A DNA stretch of 64,000 bases from Aphrocallistes beatrix. Its lineage: Eukaryota; Porifera; Hexactinellida; Sceptrulophora; Aphrocallistidae. A program made the position numbers and the translations under genes. Below are positions 10,031 through 19,412 of this stretch, one piece after another; the first letter of the stretch is position 1; each line of letters opens with the position of its first letter. The notes below the pieces were generated by a model. It searched no databases. It was not told where the DNA came from and saw nothing but the letters and a program-made list of their open reading frames with translations. The stretch covers positions 1,550,001-1,614,000 of the forward strand of contig OY725489.1 of the NCBI GenBank assembly GCA_963281255.1, in the 5' to 3' direction.

Positions 10031-10645
10031 AAGAGCATAGAATAGTGGAGGTGATACTATTTGCAGTATGATATTTCACAGCTTTTGACTATTTTGAAAA
10101 ATGTGCTAGAGACTGCCTTTCAACGCTTGATCTGGGGTTTTGAGGGGTATAGAATCCGAGTATCGTATTTTCAAATCTATTTTATAAATAGTATTTCGTT
10201 TGTTTTTGTTTACAATAGATAAATAAAGTAAGTAAACTCTAAAAATGAGCTAGAGACTACCTTTCAACTCTTGACCTGGGGTTTTTAGGACGTATATTAT
10301 AAGTATTGTATTTTTGAAACTGCATGATAAATATTTAGTTTGTTTTGTATGCAATAGATGCATGAAGTAAATACCTTTCAAATATGTGTTAGAAACTACT
10401 AGCTTTCAACAATGTAGTGACCTGTTGCTTGTAAGGGTGTAGATTCCAAATATCGTATTTCATATTTAAATGGATTATTTCTTTACGTTAAACTCATAAG
10501 TAAGCAAATTTGAAATGGGTTAGTGTCAATATTTACCCGCAGGACTTCTGAATTTGTTTATATTCCCAGACGCCCGCAGGGTGACTCTGCGGACACAAAG
10601 TGTTCGCTAGCCGCGCTGCGCAAGTGCGCAAAGCGCGCTTGTAAC
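10030..10645 (+). mobile_element. Family B element, tail half
   Basis: About three tandem units of roughly 120-170 bp each contain a GCTAGAGACT-like start, a block resembling TTGACCTGGGGTTTTTAG, and TTTACAATAGAT-x-AATAAAGTA. The shared GC-rich tail follows (CGACTCTGCGGACAC-like, then GCGCAAAGCGCGCTTG) at 10570-10642. Confidence 0.7.
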
Positions 10646-10649
10646 TTTA

Positions 10650-11170
10650 AATTCTAAATTCTAGCAATGCAAGTACCAATAACCTGCATACGCGTTACAT
10701 CTACATATATCGCTGATAAATCAAACTAGCATCAAATACTAAATCAATTCGTGCATCAACTGCTTAACATTGACTTGCTTGCACTTCATTACTCCTCCTC
10801 TTGAGATAAGAATCCAGTCTGAAGCGAGTGATTCATATGAGGAGACTTTCCACCAAACTATAAAACGGATTATAAAGGTTCTGTTATTGTTTTCTGTATC
10901 TATTTTCTGTAGAGATACACTGGATAGCCTTTTATTGCCAAGATGATGTAGATTACCATCGATTCCTACAGTAAGATTGTAGCCCGTAGTAGATTAAGTT
11001 CATAACCTGAAAAGGTATCTTATTACTTGTAATATTATATATGCAACTAATAGTATAACATGCATAGCAAATGGATAATTATGCTCAAGGAATGTGGAGT
11101 ATATACTTGTATTACACTATGTGTATGTGTAGTTTAAAAGATAAAACAGCAATTAACTGAAGAAATTGGA
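10650..11170. other. 5' flank of the 716-residue membrane protein gene
   Basis: No repeat ends or ORFs are seen. A promoter is presumably here but no clear motif could be assigned. Confidence 0.35.
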
Positions 11171-11179
11171 TCAGGAATA

Positions 11180-13330
11180 ATGATTCCGATATGGGACATG
11201 CTACTGGCAGGAGTTGTCGCTCTTCCAGATTACGCATTTATAATCTATATATTGATATACATAGGCAAGTTCCTCATTGCTGTGGTCAGCTTTCCAGTGG
11301 CACTCAGAATGTCTGCTGAACTTTTTAAGCAGGTTTTAAAATACAAAAATATCGTTAAGATCTACCGAGATGATGATGATAGTGCACAGTACGAAGCTTA
11401 TTTCGCACATTTCAAGATTATTTACTGTCTCCTCCTCTCTCTAATTGTCTACATCACGTTTACCATTGTATGCAGTGTAAATGGAACTTATATGCTGGGA
11501 TTGTTTCACGAGTTAGGCAAATATTCGAACAAATTTCCCTTGAGAACAGTAATATTTTTTCTCACGAATTCTCAAACAGGGCTTTTGCAACATATCCATT
11601 ACATTTCTATCCCTACAAACAACTATGTCATGTATTGTATTGAGGCATTTCGGGGTCTGGGAGAGAATGGAATTATGCTCTTCGCAGCTATTTTGATATA
11701 TCAAATTGTATGTTATATTCAAAAATACAACTTCTCATTCTGGTTTTGGTTCAAAATATTCGCAATACGAGCTGTGTTTGTTCTCTTTTCTAAGTCGAAC
11801 ATTGTGTTTTGGATTATAAATACAATAACCAATCGCTTTTTTGTTTATCGGATAACCTCAGAGATTATTTATTCTTTATTTCTTCCTTTTCCGCTTCTGA
11901 GGAAAATCTTTGAACTGTTTGAAAATACGATCCTGACAGTTATGTCCTTTGTATTGCTACGAGTAGCTTTCAAGACGATCAAATTAAAAGAAAGAGAGAA
12001 CAGAGATAATCAGTTAATGATTGAAGAGGTGGGACAGGGTCACATAATCAAGGTTGGAATAGCCATTCAATTATTCAAAATATTCACAGCGGGTTATTTT
12101 TTCACAACATTGGTGAATTTGGGGACAAACATGTTAGAATGTCACTTCATTTACCTACTGGCTCCACTTATTGTTAAGTACACTATCAACTCCTTCACAG
12201 AAACTCAAGTTTCTATCGGAATCATCGTAGGGCTTCTAAGTTTCCTTCCAACTCTCCTCTACATTTTATTTCTGTGGAAATTATGGTTCTATATAGGAAA
12301 TCTAAGGAACAACCCCTACAGATATCGTAGAGAAGATTTCATTGCTGTTCCGACTTCAAATGTACAGGAATTGAATAATCCGCATTTTGATAAACTACGA
12401 AACCAAGACAGGATCATACTAGCTCATCATCTGGTCATTACTTCCATTGCAAGTCTGCTCATCGCAGGATTTTGCAGTCAGTTTCTACACATCAAATGGG
12501 CTGCACCTCTAACGCTGAAACCTGGGGACTATATTTTAATGAATGATACACATCCTGATCTTCTTTGTGACGGGGAGTTAGAATACTCATTCACCTACTC
12601 TCCTACCACGTACTTAGATCCAGTGGTATATAAGAATAGCATTGATTTGAAGAATGAAACATGTTGGGAATCCATTCATTTTTATTCCAAACCTATAGAA
12701 TCTTACTTTTTCGAACAAAACATCAAAATCACTAATGCTTCAGAGATACGCTATGTTGAATTGTGGTCACCTGCTGGTACCTACTTCCATAATATATCAA
12801 AAAGCATCGAAACATTGGAACTTGATTTTTATCCCTCGCCAAAGCCATGCTACATTTTTACAGCAAACCTTTTTACGCTACTGCCTGATAAACTTTGTTT
12901 TGAGTACCAAAACAAAACTCAAAATGGGCTAAGCATTACTTATATAAATGAAACGATCTGTAATGAAAATAAATCAAGATGTATTACAGAAAATTTCGGA
13001 GTATCGGATATAAGTATGACAGTTTTACCCAATTCCAGTGAATCAATTGAACTGCATCTAAAGAGAAGAGTTTACAGAGGAGGGAATTCCAGCATATTGT
13101 GCGATTTTCGCAATATTTCTGATTGCGATGCAGGGAATATCCAACTAATCGTTTACAGACCGGAAGATCTGTACTATTCAAAATCCCATCCAAGAGAAAG
13201 CATATGTCAATTCTCTGCAGTTTGCTACTACAATACTTGGATCCCTATCATTTCGAGTGTCTGCATTTTTCTACTGACTCTACTATGTGGGATCGGAACT
13301 ATCATTCTAATTCATATAAAGCTAGGGTAG
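11180..13330 (+). CDS. Uncharacterised 716-residue multipass membrane protein
   Basis: A single uninterrupted 716-codon frame begins at the first ATG after an upstream stop. I do not recognise the family. The N-terminal 435 residues contain about ten hydrophobic helices (roughly 8-40, 70-98, 120-145, 155-178, 185-215, 285-330, 340-365 and 415-437 are the clearest). Residues about 440-685 form one large hydrophilic domain with at least eight N-x-S/T sites (such as NDT, NET, NAS, NIS, NKT, NSS) and about ten cysteines, so it is probably extracellular and disulfide-bonded. A final helix (about 686-710) is followed by a very short tail. A charged loop (KLKERENRDNQ) around 275 is probably cytosolic. 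The intact length and conserved layout argue for a functional intronless gene. It could be a receptor or channel-like protein, but nothing identifies a ligand. Confidence 0.75.
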   Translation: MIPIWDMLLAGVVALPDYAFIIYILIYIGKFLIAVVSFPVALRMSAELFKQVLKYKNIVKIYRDDDDSAQYEAYFAHFKIIYCLLLSLIVYITFTIVCSVNGTYMLGLFHELGKYSNKFPLRTVIFFLTNSQTGLLQHIHYISIPTNNYVMYCIEAFRGLGENGIMLFAAILIYQIVCYIQKYNFSFWFWFKIFAIRAVFVLFSKSNIVFWIINTITNRFFVYRITSEIIYSLFLPFPLLRKIFELFENTILTVMSFVLLRVAFKTIKLKERENRDNQLMIEEVGQGHIIKVGIAIQLFKIFTAGYFFTTLVNLGTNMLECHFIYLLAPLIVKYTINSFTETQVSIGIIVGLLSFLPTLLYILFLWKLWFYIGNLRNNPYRYRREDFIAVPTSNVQELNNPHFDKLRNQDRIILAHHLVITSIASLLIAGFCSQFLHIKWAAPLTLKPGDYILMNDTHPDLLCDGELEYSFTYSPTTYLDPVVYKNSIDLKNETCWESIHFYSKPIESYFFEQNIKITNASEIRYVELWSPAGTYFHNISKSIETLELDFYPSPKPCYIFTANLFTLLPDKLCFEYQNKTQNGLSITYINETICNENKSRCITENFGVSDISMTVLPNSSESIELHLKRRVYRGGNSSILCDFRNISDCDAGNIQLIVYRPEDLYYSKSHPRESICQFSAVCYYNTWIPIISSVCIFLLTLLCGIGTIILIHIKLG

Positions 13331-13334
13331 CTAG

Positions 13335-13580
13335 CTACAAATGGAAAAGTAGTGAGTTTTCTTATATTATTTTTGTAAATGTTTGGACTAAGATAAGCTA
13401 TATTATTTCCGTTCCTTGTATCCATGGTATATCAAATGTTGTCCACTAGGGTTTATAATCTGAACCGGTATTTTCTAATTCCAGAGAGATTTATTATTTT
13501 TTAATTTACCTTATATATATTTTGGATTGTGTTCATGACTTGGATTGAATATGTGATTTTATTTGTTAATTCGAAGTACT
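13335..13580. other. 3' flank of the membrane protein gene
   Basis: AT-rich, with no gene seen. Confidence 0.4.
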
Positions 13581-13581
13581 A

Positions 13582-13736
13582 CAGTCGACTCCGCTTAATC
13601 GGGTCACTTTTGGTAGGACCGGAATAGCTCTCACAAATGGAAGCTAATACAAAATATTTTCGGTTAATAGGGTTCTCTACTTAATCAGGGCAAAAACTCC
13701 TCTGACCAATTTGACCCTATTAAGCGGAGTCGACTG
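13582..13736. mobile_element. Tigger-like MITE, CAGTCGACTCCGCTTAAT family
   Basis: The ends are CAGTCGACTCCGCTTAATCG and the inverted ATTAAGCGGAGTCGACTG, with TA on both sides. The interior has CCGGAATAGCTCTCACA and TTTTCGGTTAATAGGG, shared with 40269-40456 and 61042-61196. Confidence 0.85.
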
Positions 13737-13929
13737 TATTTTATATTTAACTAAAGACTTGCCGAAATCTTTTAAGATTTTGCAATAATTTGGGCCCAAA
13801 AAGCAGCCAGGAGCGATTGAACAAGCAAATCCCTGAATTGGTAGGTAAGTGAATCATTGAAATACTAATATAGTTTATTTTTTTAATATTCACCTAAATA
13901 AACAAAATCGCGAACAGGGATGGATAGGA

Positions 13930-14482
13930 GTAAATCCTTACTATTAAAACTCGATTAATGTATATTTATTTATATATATATATCTGTAACGAATTGATTG
14001 AAGAAACTGCCAGGCGCAGAAAGCTGATTTTTGGCATGCGGGAGTATTTTGGCTATGGCTCCAGTAAATTCTGAGCTCAGACTAAAATGTCGACTCATCA
14101 TGGAATTATGACGTCATTGTCACATTTTTAAAAGTTAAGCAATACAGTTATTCGAGGATAACTCAGCTATTATAGGAGATAGAAGGCTGAAATTTTAATA
14201 GAATCTGTATACTAACATACGTCACATATGATGCAGCTATCATCAAAAAATGATGACTCATCACTTTGTTATGACGTCATCATTACGCATCAAAAAATTT
14301 TTAAATTGACAAATTTGGTAATTTTTCGTGCGATATCGATTATAACAGTAGGACATGCGTATTTAGGGATGTTATCTCCCTTATAATTAATCAATGTGCA
14401 CCCAGGCTCCCGCAGGGCGCCTCTGGCGGACACAAAGTGTCCGCCAGCCGCGCAGCGCAAGCAAGCGAAGCGGCGCTTGTGT
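13930..14482 (+). mobile_element. Family A element
   Basis: The head CCTTACTATTAAAACTCG is followed by an AT-rich run, then GTAACGAATTGATTGAAG, AGCTGATTTTTGGCATG, TTATGACGTCATTGTCAC and TGACTCATCACTTTGTTATG. It ends with the GC-rich hairpin tail (GGCGGACACAAAGTGTCCGC, then GCGCAAGCAAGCGAAGCG). Confidence 0.8.
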
Positions 14483-14599
14483 CTAATAATGTTGGCAGGT
14501 ACAAGTATGGAAAACTCAGAAACTAAATTACAACTCACACTAATAGGTCCTAGAGGGATTCCGTATATCAGAACAGTGAATTGCGTGGTGAAGTGACAG

Positions 14600-15900
14600 A
14601 AGTTGCTGTTAGCTAGATTAGAGTAGAAAATACGTTAATAGCGGCAAACATGAACATATTGCTATCCGTAATTTGCTTCGTTGAAATAAGTATGTATAAT
14701 ACAAGTATATTAATTTTGTTAGAATATGTAGCTAATGAATTCTAGGAATTTAAAGTTTGAAGCATTGCTTGACTAGTACACGTTATTCGCAAATTAGGAT
14801 TGTAGAATATTGGCGACTACCTGAATCCTAGAGTCAAGTAGTATATCGGAATGCTGTAGTCTGGGCTGGAATTAATGTTGCACAGTAACTGTTGTAGATA
14901 CAGATCCACCTACATAGATGCAATAAAAACATAAATCATATAAAAGTAGACACGCACTGTAATTCTTACACACACAATTTCAACTTGAATCCTATATAAA
15001 TCAGGTTAAATTTATAAAATCGAACATAAGAAGACTTTATAAATATAGTCTAACAACTGATAATGTTTCTAAAATAGGATCAAACAAGAATACATCAGAT
15101 ATTCGAACATTTGACCGCATCAAAATTCAAACGAATATATCCTCCATGCCATTTAACGATACCGAAACAACTAGAGAGAAGTGCGGGAGATAGACATAAT
15201 TAAACGTATTGCGTATGACTAACTAACCGCATACTGGAGTGTGTGCGTAGTTGGATGATAGAGTGATGTATGAGTATCTCTAGCATTTCATTAGACACGG
15301 ACGCTGATATCCGGGGAGTGTTGGTTCTATATCCTCATCTAATGAAATATTGAGGTTATATAGTATGCTGATGAATTCATGACAAACCATTCGTGCCATA
15401 CAGGATACGGAGATTTCAGTACTGGACAACAAATGTATCTTAAGATGAGGTGAAATATTATTTAATATGACGTATATGTGTGCATATATTATTAATTAGT
15501 AATGCAGTACAATAAACTGATACTACTCTATGATATTAGTTTATTAGAAGAGTCAGATGATGAGTAAATAATAAATAATAATAATTGGATTGAGTTAGTA
15601 AAAAATAACTCACCCATTCAATGACGTCATCGTGTGTAAGCTGAAATGAGACCATAGAGCTATTTAGAAAAGGAGAGTACTGCTCCAGAACAAAATATCA
15701 GTGTTGGAGAGAGTTTTCATGTCTGGAATGGTTAAAGAGAGGTCCCAACGCAGATGTGAAGCAGTGACTGCTTTAAACAAACCTGTCGCATCTGTGTACA
15801 AAATTATGCAATGGAAAGTCACTCACACACACATATATATATATATATATCAATATTTAGCAGTGATTCAAGCATAATTTTCTTACAACTATGTGATGGG
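14600..15900. other. No gene seen
   Basis: 1.3 kb of AT-rich sequence with no repeat end or ORF above background. A short TA run lies at 15830-15850. Confidence 0.45.
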
Positions 15901-15937
15901 AGTTCTAGGAGAGTTTAGAGATTGTCAGTGTACTTCG

Positions 15938-16180
15938 ATTTATCACAGAGCGCGGCCTTGAACTTCGTGGTTCGGACAAACCATTGGATCTCCGAACAAT
16001 GGAAACTATCGTGGCTGTTTGGAATTGGTAGCTGAATACGATGCTTTGCTCTCCGAGCATATTCGCAAACATGCTAACAAGGGTCGCGGCCATACGTCAT
16101 ACTTGTCTTCTATTGTATGTGATGAATTTGTCTACATAATGGGCAAACGTGTTTTGGATGTTTTATATAAGGTTAATGTA
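15938..16180 (+). pseudogene. Fragment of a hAT-type (DUF4371/ZMYM1-like) transposase
   Basis: One frame reads ITERGLELRGSDKPLDL and, after a 1-nt shift, NNGNYRGCLELVAEYDALLS, HIRKH, TSYLSSIVCDEF and MGKRVLDVL. This matches the N-terminal part of the DUF4371 family (LAFRGH..NNGNF..LL.LLAEYDPVL.EHL; YLS..IQNE.I..LG). Only about 80 residues remain. It is domesticated-looking debris rather than a gene, because nothing upstream or downstream continues it. Confidence 0.65.
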
Positions 16181-16250
16181 TTGTGGGCTAATTTGATTCT
16201 GAATATTGTGGGGTGGGTTCGATGTAAGAGGTAATGTTGAAATGGTTCAA

Positions 16251-17319
16251 CCATAGCCTACTCTAATAATGCCTCACAGTAGACTGAAAATCATGGACTA
16301 GGGATGAAGTAATAGCCGAATGGATTAATACACGATTAGCCTAAAATCGTTAACCATGCAGAATAGGCATTAAGAAAGTATTACCAGCATATATAAACAT
16401 GGCATCAAAGTACATATATCCGTTGGAAAAATTTCGATTAGACATCATATCATTGCGCAACAGGTCATTATATGGAGGATTTTGGCAATTTTTAAAGCTG
16501 TTTTAAGCCTACTTCTAAATGTCATTAAGGTATAATTTTTGTTTAGAACTAAGATTAGTACGAGTTGATCTGAAAAATTTAGAATTTTTCAATGGAATGT
16601 TGTTACATTCCCGCGTTGCTATGGTAAAGCATTTTGGTCAGTTTGGGCCATTTCATGCAAACTGTAATGATTAGAGCTCCAAATTTGATCGTGTTTGATA
16701 GGCAATGGACTACTTCCTATTAGGTGATAATACAACTTTAACTTCTAAATTCAACGAGTTTTGAGTTATGGGCTGATTTTAAGAATGTGACCAAAACACT
16801 AAATTGTCGCATAACTCTGTAGTCTGTGAATTTAGAAGTAAAATTTGTATTATTACCTAATAGGAAGTAGCCAATTGCCTATCAAATACGATCAAATTTG
16901 AAGAGCTAGTTCTTACAGTTTGCAGGATATGGCTCAAACTGATCAAAATGCTTTACCATAGCAACGCGGGAATGTAACAACATTCCATTGAAACATTCTA
17001 AATTTTTCAGATCAACTCGTACTAATCTTAGTTCTAAACAAAAATTATACCTTAATGACATTTAGAAGTAGGCTTAAAACAACTTTAAAAATTGCCAAAA
17101 TCCTCCATATAATGACCTGTTGCGCAATGATATGATGTCTAATCGAAATTTTGACAACGGATTTATGTACTTTGATGCCATGTTTATATATGCTCGTAAT
17201 ACATTCTTAATGCCTATCATACATGATTAACGATTTTAGGCTAATCGTGTATTAATCCATTCGGCTATTACCGCATCCTTGGTTATTTTACTGTGAAGCA
17301 TTATTAGAGTAGGCTATGG
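16251..17319. mobile_element. Family D foldback element, full length (copy 1)
   Basis: About 1.07 kb, consisting of two arms of about 500 bp that are reverse complements. Both ends read CATAGCCTACTCTAATAATG inward. The flanks carry GGTTCAAC on each side, consistent with an 8-bp target duplication. The arms share a GCGCAACAGGTCATT block, TATATGCTGGTAATACATTC-type sequence and TATTAGGTGATAATAC. There is no ORF. Confidence 0.85.
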
Positions 17320-17455
17320 TTCAACTTTTCGAAAAAGGAAATAGTTCGAATTGCAGTTTAGGAAATAGTTCGGCTTTCTATCATTAGGATTAATGGTGGT
17401 TCTCATGTTAACTATTTCCTTTTTTGGAAAGTCGAACTATTTCCGCCATACCATG
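17320..17455. repeat. Small imperfect hairpin
   Basis: GAAAAAGGAAATAGTTCGA at about 17332 and its near-complement around 17408-17450 (GAAAGTCGAACTATTTCC) form a short inverted repeat. Confidence 0.4.
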
Positions 17456-17549
17456 TAAGACATATAGGGGGCCTAAATTTTTGGACAGCACCAGGGCCCA
17501 GACGACCCTTAATGCGGTCCTGATCTCGATTCGTTGGAATATACTGCAT

Positions 17550-18190
17550 GTTAACCCTCTATAAGATATAATGCAATCTTGGAAAATACACTGTATTCAA
17601 CGGACGGAAAATATCATGTACTCTAGGGATATATAATATACTATCAGGACATTCATTGTACCATTCGGACATATCAGGGCCGGCGGAACTGGTCCGGCTG
17701 GTCCGGCTTTGGCCGGACCAATTTTATGGCATTATGGCTTATTTTCATATGCAAATTTGCTTTTGGCCGGACCAACTTCTGCTTTGGCCGGACCAACTTC
17801 CGCTTTGGCCGGACCAATAAAAAGTTGCTTCCGCCGGGCCTGCATATAGCATATCCTAGGGAGATGTAATCCACGTTTATAACAAATAATGCATCCATGG
17901 GTCAAAATCAACGCACACAAATACTATACACTTGGAATATATGTTGTAAACTCAGGATAAATAGTGTACTATGGGGGCATATCATTTACTAATGATTAGA
18001 CATTATAGATCAATGAGATAATCTACATGTTTTAGGCATATAATGTACGCTGGGAACATATTATGTAGTCTACACGCACAAAATGCATCTTGGGACCTAT
18101 ATTGTACGCATGGAACGTGAAATGTATTTTGTGGACAGATAATGTATCCTGAGGACATAGCATGTACTCTTCGCACATAACAATGTAACT
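17550..18190. repeat. Degenerate tandem array, unit about 30 bp
   Basis: Reiterations of a loose consensus (ACATATAATGTACTCTGGG or similar) run through this stretch at roughly 28-35 bp spacing: for example ATATCATGTACTCTAGGGA, ATAATGTACGCTGGGAACA and ATAATGTATCCTGAGGACAT. Copies are strongly diverged. A hAT-like MITE (17675-17842) is inserted in it. Confidence 0.6.
17675..17842. mobile_element. hAT-like MITE with GGCCGGACCAA repeats
   Basis: The termini are CAGGGCCGGCGGAA and TTCCGCCGGGCCTG. The inside repeats CTTTGGCCGGACCAA several times. An exact 8-bp duplication was not resolved because the flanks are ATAT-rich. Confidence 0.65.
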
Positions 18191-18690
18191 AACCTTATCT
18201 TGTAATATAAATCAATATTATAAAGTACCACTTTACAGGTCAGAATTCTACTTCGAATTTGAGTACAAAATTACTAATTAAATTGATGATATGCAATTAG
18301 TAACAAATGTTTCATACAATTTTCAAATAATATTATACGGACAAATCATTCGGAGAAGTGCTAATCGATTTGGAACTGATCGCTTGGATGAGGGATGAAG
18401 ATATAAGAATGGGGATGAAGATATTCTGATGAGCATTGAAGATGAGCATATTCAGATTTAAAAAACGATGATCAATCTTTAGGAACAAATGTGAAAGAAG
18501 TATTAACTTTACAACATATTATAGTTATATAAAATGTATTCTTCTTCAAAAAAAATGCAACCCAAATGTAAATGACTCCTGTGACCACAATTCTAAACTA
18601 AACGAAACACGAAATATATGGAGAATGCGGTAAAACTTATAAACTACCAACAATTCAGGATTCTAAAATCAATAATTGGGTAATTAGAGC
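18190..18690. other. No gene seen
   Basis: AT-rich. Bases 18540-18570 contain CAAAAAAAATGCAACCCAAA, resembling the terminus of the mariner-like relic near 24510-24540, so a small end fragment of that element may be present. Confidence 0.35.
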
Positions 18691-19060
18691 CAGAGTTGCA
18701 CGCGGGCTACCCGCGGGCTACGGGTCGACTTTTCTTATCGGGCCGCGGGCCGTGCGGGCCGAATATAATAGTTTGCGGCTCCGCGGGCCGAAAATCTTGG
18801 CAGGACTCCCCGCGATGACAACCGAGACGATGTTTTTAACTGTCACGAGGTACAAATTAAGTAATACTTACGTAAATGGAACTTTGTTAGTTTCCACTTA
18901 TTTGTGTTTGCCGAAACTCACTCCCATAAAAGGATTCCCTTAGTGTTTCTCTATAGTTAGTAACCAACAAAGTGGGCCAAAAATATTTATGCGGGCTTCT
19001 TGCGGGCCGAATAATTTAGTGCGGGCCGCGGTTACAAATTTCGGCCCGCGTGCAACTCTG
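18691..19060. mobile_element. hAT-like MITE, perfect 8-bp duplication
   Basis: The ends are CAGAGTTGCACGCGGGC and GCCCGCGTGCAACTCTG. The 8-bp flank ATTAGAGC is repeated exactly at 18683-18690 and 19061-19068. The subterminal regions carry runs of GCGGGCCG. There is no ORF of note. Confidence 0.9.
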
Positions 19061-19215
19061 ATTAGAGCAAATGTTTGAAGTATTCTCCTTTTAATTATGT
19101 TTATTTCTTGAGTCCTACCACCAAGTTATTCATGACATTTTTGCATACCGAGCGTGGAATATCCCTAATTGTTTCCCTGATGTTTTCTTTTAACTCGCTG
19201 GTGCTTTTAGGCTTA

Positions 19216-19395
19216 TGTAAGTTACGAATAATCAATCTTTAATAATCTCTATACAGACATACATCCAATCTCGATACTGATACAATATATATATTACTCT
19301 TAAATGATTTCCAGATGCTCACTCTACTAATTAACTAATCAGGATTTCCAATCTTCATGTTTGCATTTACAGTACTATAATTAACATTCATTACA
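19216..19395 (-). repeat. 3' LTR of the gypsy-type element
   Basis: About 180 bp, bounded by TGTAA and TTACA. It differs from the other LTR by two substitutions and one T indel. This is short for gypsy LTRs. Confidence 0.9.
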
Positions 19396-19406
19396 CTTCT
19401 CCCCTT
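19396..19406 (-). other. Polypurine tract
   Basis: On the minus strand AAGGGGAGAAG lies directly before the LTR start TGTAATG. This is the expected site for plus-strand DNA priming. Confidence 0.8.
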
Positions 19407-19412
19407 AATGTA

